Made by a program: the position numbers and the translations under genes
Shown: piece after piece, positions 1-10,140 of the stretch
Layout of the letters: each line of letters opens with the position of its first letter
How positions within the stretch are numbered: the first letter of the stretch is position 1
The notes under the pieces: model-generated
What the model saw: only the letters and a program-made list of their open reading frames with translations
What the model was told of the DNA's origin: nothing
The model's database searches: none
DNA from: Rosa chinensis
Taxonomy: Eukaryota; Streptophyta; Magnoliopsida; Rosales; Rosaceae
Assembly: GCF_002994745.2 (NCBI RefSeq)
Contig: NC_037091.1
Location: 22,821,789 to 22,885,788 of the forward strand
Reading direction: 5' to 3'
Length of the DNA: 64,000 nucleotides

Positions 1-233
1 CTTCCTCGTGAAGATGCCCTTTCTGGTTTGTAATGATTTCCTTCTTTGAGTTTATAGTGGATTATTAGGGTGCCTTGTAGAAATTATAGTGAGTTGAGCT
101 TTTTGGGTTTAGCTTGATCAGGATTTAGAACACATTAGCGGTTTTGATTTGACTAGAATCCATACCGTATGTTGATAGAAGTTTGAAAATGATTGTAAGT
201 TTGACTGATTATGGAGATTTGGACTCTTATCAG

Positions 234-1056
234 CACCCAAGATTGTTTTAAGGCTTCGTGGAGCTTGCATAAATTGGTACATTTAAAGGCCAAGCAGTCC
301 AATGGGGCGGGAAATCCAGAGAACGAAGGCTGGCAATATTGCATGAAGAAAGGACAGGGTCGAACTCCAAAACTTCCTTATTTTGATTGGACAGGGTATG
401 TTTCTATGTTTTTGCCTGCCTTTTCATTAATGTTAATCATGCTGGACGGGTCTAACTCTTGGCATATATTCTTAGTCTTATGGTGTGAAAAGTTACGTAT
501 CATGGCTATGACATCATATAAATTGTTATAAATCACAAGAATTGCTCAGCTTATGGAGTTTCTGAAACTGTTATCTATCTTGTGCAGGACATTGAGACCA
601 TATCCTATATCTAGTAAGCGTGTGGTACCTTCTCATATTGATCTACCTGATTGGGCAGCTGATGTAAGTTTTGGAATCATTTCTATGTAATCCTCATGGT
701 TTATTTGCATAGATGCACTGCATCTTTTGCTGTAAACAATTGGATGTAGATGTTGCATTGTGTTGGTACTTCTAGATGCAAATATGTCGTCATGGTTTTG
801 ACCTTTAAAAAATTGCAAGGAACCCCAAAAGAGGAACCCAGTAGTGACCTGCAGCGTGTTGTTGAGGTAAGGATGTACTTGATAACATCATAAAATTCAC
901 AGTTTGGTATAGGTTGATGTTCTATGACTGCAATCAAGTTAGACTTTTATGCTCTCTAGGTGTTCTTTTTTCTTATTTTGGAAAATCGTTAATGATATAT
1001 TCATTTTGAAGATCAAAACTCCGGATCAAATTGAAAGGATGCGAGAAACTTGTCGA
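234..1056 (+). pseudogene. MAP1A: Methionine aminopeptidase 1A fragment (5' exons only)
   Basis: Four exon pieces at 234-395, 588-663, 819-866 and 1012-1056 read like the N-terminal third of plant cytosolic methionine aminopeptidase 1A. That enzyme removes the initiator Met from nascent proteins. The pieces contain part of the N-terminal zinc-finger region (TQDCFKASWSLHK), then the linker GRTPKLPYFDWTG, then PYPISSKRVVPSHIDLPDW, then IKTPDQIERMRETCR. The pieces are joined by plausible introns. The third exon needs an acceptor where the sequence has CAA instead of CAG, so splicing there is probably broken. Nothing of the catalytic pita-bread domain or its metal ligands follows, and the next 1 kb is non-coding. 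The first zinc-finger exon is also missing or upstream of the window. It is a captured or truncated pseudogene, not a functional gene. Confidence 0.8.
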
Positions 1057-1911
1057 GTAAGTTCCAACTGCTTATTCTGAATTTGTTTCGTTATATTTAG
1101 TTCTGATGAACTAGTGTTATCTTGTTACTTATTTTCTTTTTAACTTGCTGCCAGTGCTTTTTCACTTTATCCTGTGGACCTTAAACAAATGCAAATTTTG
1201 ATGATGATTTGACTCTTTCATTTAAGGATTTTCTCTCTTCAAAGTTTTAGTTATTCTTTCTATTACATCAGACTTCATGTCTTAACTATTTTTTTTACTG
1301 ATACTGCTTTGGAGGAAGAGTTTCCGTTAATAAAGTCAAAGGGATTTATCCTGAAAAAGAAATGTGAAACTTTAAAAAGAGATGGAACAATTACATTAAG
1401 ATGACTAAACAAAGGAGACAAGACTGAGAATATGGTTTATTTTTACAGTAGGATCATTTCATTGTCGAACATTTCTATGAGTCAAACAGAATAACAGGTT
1501 TAGGGAACATCTCTTATAGAGCTTGTATATTTTCATAGCAAATCAGATAGTTCAGTTTATTGGAGTCATATCCGTTATTTATTTTATTTATATAATTTTC
1601 TTTTCTTTTCTTGTGAGAGACAGTAGAGAAGAGAAGAGTTGTATGTATAGGATGATATTATTAAGTATCAAATGGGAACTCTTCGCTATATCATCTGATT
1701 AAGTTTTAATTATATTGTGGTGTTCTTTGTTGTCAGGCGGCCAGCAGAATCTAGATGACTAGATCGGGAAAATCGATCCCATTGATCTGCTATGATGCTT
1801 CATTGCTTCAGTCAATCTCGACCGGACAATCACCTCAGTGAAAATTGAAATCTTAAGTTATTTCTTTTTCCAGAATTCTAGTTGTTGAATGTTGAATTGT
1901 TGATGTCTTGA

Positions 1912-1913
<2 letters not shown>

Positions 1914-1943
<30 letters not shown>
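1914..1943. repeat. (TA)n microsatellite
   Basis: About 30 bp of uninterrupted alternating T and A inside the non-coding stretch between the MAP1A and lipase fragments. The surrounding 1057-2113 holds no recognisable exon. Confidence 0.95.
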
Positions 1944-1946
<3 letters not shown>

Positions 1947-2113
1947 GCTATTGCCGATTTACCGATTATGTTTACAATGAGATTGGCTGTTAATCTGAAA
2001 GTTGAAAGCTTGAGAGTTGAATGCTTTCCTGGGTAAGTTAATCTGCCTTAATTTGCAGCTGGCTTGGTGATTGTATTCAGATACATTTGATTGTGATCAT
2101 TATGTTGAACCAG

Positions 2114-2741
2114 GATGACTTCTTACCACGGAAGGCCACACCCTTGGAAGACATTTTCAAGTCATTTTTCTGGTATGATTATGTCTTATCCTCTGTCTTC
2201 AACTGTTTCTTTGAGCTGATGGATAGTAAAGATAATACAAGAGTGCAGAACAAGATAGAAATTAAAATGCCCTTTACAATATCATTTTGTGTTGCTAATA
2301 TATATCACTAGTCACTGCACCATCAAACTGTTCAATCTGAGAAAGGGGTTAATGGAGACTTTACTTTTAGGAGTGGGCAGACTAGTATAACAAGACTTAA
2401 TTAAGTGATAACATCATTTTTCTGCCATTACGTATCTAGATTTTCACTGTATTATGAAAGTTGGATTTATTTTACAGTTTGCCGTGTCTACTATGCTTAA
2501 GATGTATGCGGGACACATGTATACCTGATAAGAAGATGCTTAATCCAAGGAGGCTGTATGCACCTGGCCGTCTCTATCATATTGTTGAGATAAAGCCTTG
2601 CAGGTGTTGTTCATTTGAAATAAATGTTGGCAAATATCTGCTTGACTAAATCCAGAAACTTATATTTCAGTTCCTCTCTTTAATGCCACTTCAGATCATG
2701 CCATCATTTGGATAGAGAGAGAAGCTCAAAGGGCTCTAGAT
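2114..2741 (+). pseudogene. Class-3/diacylglycerol-lipase-like protein fragment
   Basis: Three exon pieces at 2114-2172, 2478-2603 and 2671-2741 match, from knowledge of the family, the C-terminal half of plant lipase-class-3 proteins of the At3g14075/At4g16070 type. Readable motifs are FLPRKATPLEDIFKSFF, then LPCLLCLRCMRDTCIP, then RRLYAPGRLYHIVE, then NATSDHAIIWIEREAQRALD. The first two join in phase through GT-AG introns. The third does not: about 25 residues expected between the RLYHIVE and NATSDHA blocks are missing, and the junction is out of frame. The catalytic GXSXG region is absent. The fragment lies between pieces of MAP1A and RPL7 in the same orientation, so it is interpreted as captured DNA. 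The assignment rests on several motifs in the right order and is fairly firm; expression is not implied. Confidence 0.7.
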
Positions 2742-2879
2742 GTAAGTACGTTTCATTACAGATTTAAAGTATATGATAATACTATTTTATTTATTATATT
2801 AATTTTCACTCTGCTTTGAATTGATTTGCCCTCTATGTTTATTCTTCATGTTAACATACTACTTGTGTGCATTATATAG

Positions 2880-3119
2880 GACAATGAGTTGGTCCGGTTG
2901 AAGCATGAAGCAAGGCTGAAAGGAGGATTCTATGTCAAGCCAGAGTCTAAGCTTTCGTTTATCATTCGTATCCATAGGTAGGTCATGATCCTTAATTTGT
3001 TTATATATTGAGATCTTTATAGTTGTGGTTCTTTTCCTTATACTTTTAATTATTATATTTTCAGTATCAATGCCATTGATCCAAAGACAAAGAAGATCTT
3101 GCAACTTTTGTGATTGAGA
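2880..3119 (+). pseudogene. RPL7: Ribosomal protein L7 (uL30) fragment
   Basis: Two exon pieces, 2880-2977 and 3065-3119, encode the central part of cytosolic 60S ribosomal protein L7. The readable blocks are [27 protein letters not shown] and INAIDPKTKKILQLL. They are separated by a short GT-AG intron. The codon after ILQLL is TGA where the family has Arg, consistent with a CGA to TGA change, followed in frame by LRQ and a possible donor site. The N-terminal eukaryotic extension and the RNA-binding C-terminal half are absent. It keeps an intron, so it is a piece of genomic DNA and not a retro-copied pseudogene. It is fused after the lipase fragment with no intergenic gap beyond a short intron-like stretch. 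Confidence 0.82.
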
Positions 3120-3457
3120 CAGGTACTATATACTCGTTACCTTTGGAAATATTGATGGTTATCTGCATCTAAGAGTATGAAAATAAGAATTTGTAGGTGA
3201 TGTTCATGCATTTTGGATTGAATATATAGCTGGTAATGCTTTGTAGAGTTAGGAAATTATATAGATTGCTGAGAATTTGATTATTAATGTTAGTGAGCCT
3301 TTGAATCATTTGGAATCTGCTTGTGGCTGAGAAGTTGAAACTTTGAACTGGGGGTATATTTGCTAATTAGCTATATTGTCATGCTGATTAGCTTTCCTTT
3401 GATAGTTTAGTGGCATATGCATTATTGTAACTTATATATTCTTTAATACATTTCTAG

Positions 3458-3547
3458 TGGGCGATAAAGACGCGCAAATCATATAGCCAAGCTCAAATTG
3501 ACGAGGTGCGCATTGAAGTAGCTGATTATATACAGAGTTGGGTGTAG
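3458..3547 (+). other. Unidentified exon-like fragment
   Basis: A 29-codon open stretch begins directly after a good acceptor (TTTCTAG) and ends with TAG. It reads WAIKTRKSYSQAQ, then IDEVRIEVADYIQSWV. The composition is coding-like (charged, amphipathic) and its position after the RPL7 piece suggests another captured exon. I do not recognise the family. Confidence 0.3.
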
Positions 3548-3844
3548 CTGTGGCTACGAAGAAATTTTTGAGTAAGGCTAGCTAGTTTTTGCTTTGAAGG
3601 AAAGTTTGGTGTATATATGTAGAACTGATATAGTTTGTTGCTATTATGTTTATGGGCTAGCCTTTGTAGGTTTTAGGGTTTTATTTTGTGAATTATGTAG
3701 AATCATGAATGAAGATGAGAAAATTAATGGAAAGCCCCAATTTTTGGATGATGAGAAATGTATTTCTAGATCTTTTCCAACCACCAGCAGGTAGATGATT
3801 ATTTGCACATCATTCTTATATATATGAACTTATGTATATAAATG

Positions 3845-4465
3845 GGAAACAAAACACTAATGTCAAAGAAAACGATGTCAATTCAGAAATTACAAATCAG
3901 TACCTAAAAGTGGACTGATGTCTCATAATTATGAACATATCGAAATGTCACCCAAAAATGATGTCTACAAAACTACTAGACATCGTTTCAACTAACGAAA
4001 AGCGATGTTCCTAGTAACATAAAACATCATTCTTAATAGATTAACTGATGTTGTCTAAAGGTACATACATCGTTCTCAGGAGAATAAGGAGGCAAGATGC
4101 ACGTAAAAATGGACACGAACAAACAAATTTTTTTGGAGACTGATGTCTACGAGTGTATTAGACATCATTTCTGAAATTGTAATCGATTTAAATGTTCACT
4201 TAGGTATTGTTTGAGATATACTTTATTAAGCATAAAATGTGAAAATATGAAGAATTAAATATAGTTAACATATAAGATTATGATGATTATAATGATTATA
4301 CATCGATTTGTTTTTAAGAATCGATGTTGATTGTTGTCTGGGACATCGGTTTAAAACGCGCTTATACTGATGTCTATATTTTTTACATCACCCACAAAGA
4401 AATCGGTCAAAATTTAGTTTTACATCAGTTCTGGACTGATGTAAATGAACAGATTTCTAGTAGTG
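3845..4465. repeat. CACTA subterminal repeat region
   Basis: At least fifteen copies of a roughly 8-12 bp word with core GATGTC or its complement GACATC occur in both orientations. Examples are near 3870, 3918, 3960, 3983, 4005, 4048, 4140, 4165, 4322, 4345, 4368, 4385 and 4433. Several pairs form imperfect inverted repeats. In CACTA elements such words bind the transposase; that function is inferred here. Confidence 0.75.
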
Positions 4466-5140
4466 AATGTTTTTGCTTATTTTTCTTTTATATACATGTC
4501 CATTACCACTGTATTTTGACACTACTGGAGTACTGGTCTTAGATACTTAAACCATGCCAAAAAAAAAAGACAAAAAGAAAAATGAAAGATATAATATACT
4601 GTATGTGGAACTTTAGAGCATACCTGGACACTTTTTGTGTAATACTAATGCAAGTTCTAAGTTGAAGTCTGGAGATTAACAAAACCTGGAACAAATCAAG
4701 ACAAAAGAAAAATAAAATGAAAATTAGAACTAGCTGAGAAAAGATAGAACAAGATAAAAGCGTAGCTGTAGTACAATAAAGAAAGAAATAACACAGAAAC
4801 TTTAAAAAAAGTAACAACAAGCCTAAACAAGATAAGTCTTAATTTCCAGAGTCCCTCCTCCAAAACCAATAGATCTACCCTAAAAATGTACTCCATATCT
4901 TTGGGTCAAACACATCAATATGAGACTGAGAAAATTGCTATTTTGGATATGTACAACACAGAAACCTTAAGAAAGTAACAACAACAAACCAGACATAGTG
5001 TTGCAAGACCTCCTCCGTTGAATTCCTACAATTGTGAGAGGCAGATATAATATTCTATATGTACATGGAACTTTAGAGTATACCTGGATTCTTTTTCTAT
5101 GATACTACAACAATTTCTGCAATTTCTTTTTCTATGATAC
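4466..5140. other. AT-rich non-coding stretch
   Basis: No exon, RNA gene or transposon end is visible. Open frames on the minus strand here are runs of Phe and Leu codons arising from A/T-rich sequence. Confidence 0.6.
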
Positions 5141-5374
5141 TTGAAACAGCAGCTAGAGGTTTATACTCTTAGCACAAATTCTTGGACGATTATTCAAGTC
5201 ATGTTACCTTGGCTCAATACTATGAAGTTTTCTACTCAATTTGAATTTTGGAATGGAAGGGAATATTGGCTTGCTACGAGAGATTTGGGATGCATATATC
5301 AAAGTCATGATTGGGATCTAATCTTGAACCAAATAGGTTTAAAACATTCGAATCAGGTCCGAACATTAAATTGA
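5141..5374 (+). pseudogene. F-box-associated (FBA-like) domain remnant
   Basis: A 77-codon frame contains EVYTLSTNSW, FWNGREYWLA and a Trp-rich C-terminus. This resembles the repeated pattern of F-box-associated domains of plant SCF substrate receptors, in which V-Y-L-S-T-S-W is followed by a G-x-x-Y/H-W-L-A strand. There is no F-box before it and the rest of the domain is not seen, so at most it is a relic. The similarity is short; a chance frame is possible. Confidence 0.33.
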
Positions 5375-6083
5375 AGCAAACAAGGATTACTTAAGGTTGA
5401 CAGGAAGCAAACAAGGTTAATTGAAAAAAAACTTACCGGCGTGCTGCGACATATCCTTCCTAGATCAAGCTCTTCCTCCTTCCTATCATCTTCTCCTCTT
5501 CAAATTAGGGTTTTCTCTTAGAACAAAATTAGACAAAAACTGAATGACTATTGGAAAAAATGGACGAGTAATTTGGACGGGACAATATTCTTCCTTTAAT
5601 CTTCTTCTTCTCCTATTCAATTTAGGGTTTTCTAAATTTTTTTTTATTTTTTATATATGTAATTGGGAATCTTAAAAAAAAAGAAAGAAAAAAAGTAGAT
5701 ATAGGTTTACCTGGTAAGTAGATTACCACTATTGAAATATTCCAGACCGTCAAATATATTCAACTTTTAATTAAATCCAACGGTCTAAAATATTCAAAAA
5801 ACTTGATGTATGGCATACGTCAACATATACTAGAATTTTCCCATGAATATAATCACAAACCAATCCACAATCAATCAAAATAGCTATTTCATACTGTAAA
5901 TGCAGAAACAAAACAAAACAGTAAACTGCAAAATCAACTTGAACTGAATAATGCCATGGTCTTTTATCGAAATATGTCAAAGATTACAAAACAAAATCTC
6001 AGAAAACTGAAACTTTATTACAAGTGAAAACTGAAAATCAAACTTACAAAACTTCTTAAAATTCAATTTTGATCCCACTGATT
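5375..6083. other. Non-coding stretch left of the copia element
   Basis: No gene is seen. The 3' LTR of the minus-strand copia element should lie here or just inside its RNase H end, but nothing resembling the right-hand LTR (11349 onward) or a purine-rich tract is recognisable. The left end of that element is therefore lost or highly diverged. Confidence 0.5.
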
Positions 6084-6480
6084 CTATGCATCTAATGTAG
6101 GTAGAACTCCTTTATTAGCTGCATGCTTCTGGAAAACTGCTACTTGCAATGCCTTAGTAAAGGGATCAGCAAGTTGTGAATCAGTGCCAATTTTCACAAT
6201 ATTGATATCTCCATATTTCACGCATTCTCTAACACTATAATACTTCAAATCAATATGTTTTGAATTTGTCGACCTCTTGTTGTTCTTGGTGAAGAACACA
6301 GCAGCAGAATTATCACAAAATATCAAGGGTGTAGAGATAATGTTGTCAACAACTCTAGTCTGTGTGAGGAAGTTTTTTATCCACAGACCTTAACACACAC
6401 CCTCATATATGGCTATGAATTCTGCCTGCATGGTGGAAGTGGCTGTGAGAGTTTGTTTCATGGTTTTTCAAGCTATAGCA
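6084..6480 (-). pseudogene. Copia RNase H domain
   Basis: The frame at 6084-6326 reads ICDNSAAVFFTKN-like sequence, SKHIDLKYYSVRECV and DPFTKAL, the C-terminal half of copia RNase H, which degrades RNA in the RNA/DNA hybrid. The conserved DN of the CDNSAA motif and the H of KHID are present. The upstream part (about 6327-6650) is recognisable only in pieces (for example QAIAPCAIMM and a Cys-rich stretch) with several stops and frame changes. Confidence 0.75.
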
Positions 6481-6650
6481 CCTTGTGCCATCATGAACAC
6501 ATAGCCTAAAGTAGACTTGGAAATTTCAGGATAATTTCCAGCAAAGTCTGAGTCTGTGTATCCTTGAATTTCAAGGTTCTTGCTTTGTCTGTATACTAGC
6601 AGATAGTATTTTGTCTTTTGTAAGTACCTTAGTACTTTCTTTCCAGCAAT

Positions 6651-7697
6651 CTAGTGTTCAAGGCCTGGATTTGATTGGAATATGGATAACATGCCTACTG
6701 CATAAGACAAATCAAGTCTTGTGCACACCCGAGTGTACATAAGGCTGCCCACAAGTCTAGCATAAGGTTTTGATCTCATCACTTCAGTTTCTAGTAGGGT
6801 TTTAGGATTGTGTTGTTTATTCAATTTATCCCCTTTCGACATTGGTACATCACCAGATGAGCATCTTTCCATACCAAATCTTTTAAGCACTCTTGTGAGG
6901 TAATTTTGTTGAGACAACCCCTTGCTTCTATCTCTCTTAATTTCTATTCCCAAAACATAGCTGGCTTCCCCCAAATCTTTCATATCAAAATTCTTTGATA
7001 GAAATTTCTTAGTGTTGTTTAGCAAATTCAAGTTACTGCTGGCAAGGAGGATGTCATGTACGTATAAAATTAGGAAAATAAAAAGGCTCCCACTGGTTTT
7101 AAGATAAACACACTCATCAACCAAATTTTCAGTGAAGCCAAAAGAAGTTATAACAGAGTCGAACTTCAAATACCATTGTCTAGAGGTTTGCTTCAGTCCA
7201 TAAATTGTCTTCTTTAATTTACAGACTAAATGTTCACTCCCCGATTCAACAAATCCCCCAGGTTGTTTCATGTAAATGTCTTCCTCAAGCTCACCATTCA
7301 AGAACGCAGTTTTGATATCCATCTGGTGCAACTCCATGTTGAAGTGTACAACCAGAGCCATAACAATTTGGAAAGCATCTTTGGTGGAGACATGCGAAAA
7401 TGTTTCTGTGTAGTCTATCCTCTCTTGCTGTGTAAACCCTTTTGCTACTAATCTTGCTTTATATCTCTCAATACTCTCATATGCATTCCTCTTAGTTTTA
7501 AACACCCATTTGCAGCCTATTGGTTTCTGAGTTTTTGTTGTCTTTACAAGTTCCCAAACTTCATTTTTATACATGGTTTCTAACTCAGACTCCATTGCCT
7601 CACTCCATTTAACAATTTGAACACTCTTTTTGGCTTGTCTAAATGTGATTGGATCATTATCTTCCCCCCAATCATATTTAGCCTCCTGCAAATACAC
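6651..7697 (-). pseudogene. Copia reverse transcriptase domain with mutated active site
   Basis: A 348-codon frame covers most of RVT_2. It opens with KWSEAMESELE and NEVWELV, then GCKWVFKTK and YKARLVAKGF. It continues with QMDIKTAFLNGELEE, IYMKQPGGF, KTIYGLKQTSRQWY and KDLGEASYVLGIEI, and ends with the LVGSLMY block. The enzyme would copy element RNA into DNA. The catalytic YVDD box reads YVHD: the codon at 7056-7058 (minus strand CAT) replaces one of the two metal-binding Asp codons. Even though this is the longest open frame of the element, the protein could not be an active polymerase. The frame ends shortly after the thumb/connection and does not run into RNase H. Confidence 0.9.
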
Positions 7698-7748
7698 TTC
7701 ATAGTCACCAAAATCAGTTGGTTTTCTTGTTCTATATGACCTTCTAGG

Positions 7749-8231
7749 CTATGGTTCAACATTTTGCAGTGGAGGAATATGTATTTGTGGTGCTGGGGGT
7801 TCTGGAATAGCAATGTGAGGCATTGAATTTTCTGCATTTATAGGCTCAGCAACAATTTCTTCAATTTCAAGGTTTTCAGTTTGGTTTTGGGGCAAGGAGA
7901 AATCAGCTGGTAGTGGTATTATGGAGTTTTGTGATTTAGTAATTTCTTCTTCCAACTCTAACTCAAAGTTTTCAGGCTCTGTGTTGAAATACATCTCATC
8001 AAGGAATTTGGGTTTGTTGGTTTCAATGATTCTAGTGGTGTGATGTGGTGAGTAAAACCTGAACCCTTTTGATTTTTCACAATACCGGATGAAATGGCAG
8101 TTGAGAGTTTTGGGATCAAGTTTTTGTAACTGAGGGTAATAGATTTTTGCTTCAGTTTTGTAGCCCCAAACATGTGTGTGATGCAAGCTAGGTTTTCTGT
8201 TGTTCCACAATTCAAGAGGTATTTTAGGCAC
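7749..8231 (-). pseudogene. Copia integrase C-terminal/linker region
   Basis: The 160-codon frame reads VWGYKTEAKIYYPQLQKLDPK and KSKGFRFYSPHHTTRIIET, the typical region after the copia integrase core. An acidic, Pro-rich linker toward RT follows. It is separated from the integrase core by a frameshift near 8235-8340 and from RT by a stop near 7748. Confidence 0.75.
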
Positions 8232-8335
8232 AGACTTGCTTGGTGATCTGTTCGTAAGGTAGTTAGTTGTTTTCCGGGATTCTCCCTAAAGAAATTTTGG
8301 TAGACTTGAGGTGCACATCATGCTCCTCATCATGT

Positions 8336-9262
8336 TCAGTAGGGTTCTATTCTTTCTCTCTGCGACCCCATTTTCTCAGGAGTATCAGGTGTGGTATACT
8401 GAGCCTTAATGCCATTTTCTTGCAAGTAGAGTGCAAATGGCCCCATATGCTGCCCTGACTCATCATACTTCCCATAAAACTCTCCTCCCCTATCAGATCG
8501 AACTACTTTAATCTGCTTCCCCAGTTGTTTTTCAGTTTCTTTTTTAAATATTTTAAAAGTTTCAAGAGATTGAGATTTGTCAAAGATGAGGTAAATCTGA
8601 CAGAACCTAGAGAAGTCATCTATAAATGTAATGAAGTACCTATTCCCACAAATTGTATGAATTCCGAATGGTCCACATATGTCTGTGTGTATGAGTTCAA
8701 GAAGTTCAGTGCTCCTAGTTGACCCTTTCTTTCTAAAGTTGGTGAATTTACCCTTAACGCACTCGACACAATCATTGAAATCAGAAAAATCCAATTTTTG
8801 TATAACACGATCTTTTATTAACAAATTCATTCTTTCTTTTGAAATGTGTCCTAATCTTCGGTGCCAAAGTGTCGCGGAATTTTCTTTAAACAAAAGTCTT
8901 TTAACACCAATTGTCATTTCTGTGTTTTCAATAGCCAAAACAGGTTTAGAAAAATTGCAATTTAACAATAAGTAATCATCAATATAAGAACTAGAAGCAA
9001 TTTGCTGAGAATTTGTTGAAACTTTTATTCTAGAATCATCAATCAAGAAACTACAACCAAGTTTGACTAAACAAGAAACACTTAACAAATTCCTTCTCAT
9101 GGAAGGTATAAAAAAGACATCATCTAAAAACAAAAAGTTTCTAAATCCTAAGTCTAGCTTTAAACTGCCAATGGCCTTCACAGCTACCCCCATGCCATTG
9201 CCTACACAGATGTTGACTTCACTATTCCTTGGTGCCCTCCTTTTTGTGAACCTTGTAAACAA
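8336..9262 (-). pseudogene. Copia GAG-pre-integrase and integrase core
   Basis: The 308-codon frame holds the zinc-binding HHCC region (LWHRRLGHISKERM, then CVECVKGK). The DDE-type catalytic core follows, with the first Asp in HTDICGPF, a second in VRSDRGGEF and a Glu in LQENGI. The family joins element DNA to the chromosome. The upstream part includes the C-terminal portion of the protease region (LDDVFFIPSMRRNLLSVS). The frame breaks after TTPDTPEK, where intact elements read a TPQQNG-like motif, so the C-terminal end is shifted. Confidence 0.88.
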
Positions 9263-9330
9263 TTAGTGATGTGAATAGCAATCCTGAATCAATCCACCAA
9301 TTACTTGGTGTTACATCTAATAGATTGACT
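9263..9330 (-). pseudogene. Copia aspartic protease active-site remnant
   Basis: On the minus strand the sequence reads NWWIDSG, the copia protease active-site box (D-S-G), followed by LLFTSLI. It is out of frame with the integrase frame that follows. Confidence 0.7.
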
Positions 9331-9401
9331 TCTATTGAACAAATAGGTTCAGACATGAAATTAAGAATACCTTTCTTTGACACCCAGTTCTTGTACTTAT
9401 T

Positions 9402-9443
9402 ACAATCCCTCTTCAAATGACCATGTTTCTTGCAGAAATAGCA
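9402..9443 (-). other. CCHC zinc knuckle of copia gag
   Basis: The minus strand encodes C-YF-C-KKHG-H-LKRD-C, a perfect CX2CX4HX4C nucleocapsid zinc knuckle that binds the element RNA. It lies between gag and protease as expected. Confidence 0.9.
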
Positions 9444-9620
9444 TGTAAACCAGAAAGGTTTGGATTTCTAGTCAGGTTTTACCACAGCAGCACCATTTGT
9501 TTTCTTTGGTTTCAGCTTGTTAGTATGTTTCCACTTAGGTTTGTTGACCAAATTCACAGTCAACTCTTTCTCCCTCCTCATTTTATTCTCATCTTGAGTA
9601 TATAGATGACAATAAACTCA

Positions 9621-10140
9621 TCAAGGCTCCACTTGTCCTTCTGAGAAAAATAGCTGGCTGAAGCTAGTTGGCAGGGTGTTGAGTGCATGTTGAATGACAT
9701 AGTCATCCTTTAGCGGCATCTCAAGGTCATTCAGTTTGGTTAAAATATCTATCATCTTCATTATGTATTCCCTCACATTCCCAGTGCCATTATTAGTGTC
9801 AAAAGTGTGCATAAGTTGAGAGGCTTCAGCTTTTTCATTTTCCTTAAATTTCAGGGCTGCAGCTTCGAGGTATTCTTTTGCCAACTCCTTCTTTGGTAAA
9901 CTACCCTTGACAGTTTTGGACATGGAGAGTTTTATGATGTTGAGAGCCATACTGTTTGCTCTAACCCACTTATAATATTCGTCTTTATGATCTTTAGTGC
10001 TTAATGGGGTGAGTTCAACAGGTTTGTTTTGCAATAGACACACATCTAAATTCTGCATTCTTAGATCGATGCAGCATCAGTTGATCTTTCCAGTCATTAT
10101 AGTTAGAACCTCCTAGCATTGGGATCTAGTTTAGGCTGAA
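9621..10140 (-). pseudogene. Copia gag (UBN2-like) fragment
   Basis: The main frame at 9621-10058 reads DEYYKWVRANSMALNIIKLS, then AKEYLEAAALKF, then LMHTFDTNN, REYIMKMIDILTKLND and IQHALNTLP, the capsid-like domain of plant copia gag. In the same phase upstream to about 10140 comes MLGGSNYNDWKDQLM, the usual start of the domain. Between this fragment and the zinc knuckle the frame is interrupted. Length is roughly that of one complete capsid domain. Confidence 0.85.

Larger units (their letters stand above)
1..4465 (+). mobile_element. CACTA-type DNA transposon, right-hand part, with captured gene fragments
   Basis: The right end is TTTCTAGTAGTG at 4454-4465, the reverse complement of the CACTACTAGAAA terminus known for plant CACTA (En/Spm, CMC) elements. 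It is followed by AAT, which would be one copy of the 3-bp target duplication. Inside the end lie about 600 bp of dispersed direct and inverted GATGT/ACATC words, the usual subterminal transposase-binding repeats of this superfamily. No matching left end with CACTA and subterminal repeats is seen before the gene fragments, so the left end is probably outside the window. The body contains exon pieces of at least three unrelated host genes, all on the plus strand with introns kept. No transposase sequence is visible, so this part is non-autonomous or incomplete. An alternative is that the gene fragments predate the element and only the 3845-4465 end belongs to it. Confidence 0.7.

Noticed and set aside
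3845..3856. CACTAATGTC as a possible left CACTA end
   Set aside because: It is inside the subterminal repeat field and does not match the CACTACTAGAAA form of the right end; no AAT target copy precedes it.
4539..4896. Hydrophobic minus-strand frames (Phe/Leu-rich)
   Set aside because: A/T-rich sequence alone explains them; no conserved motif or splice structure.
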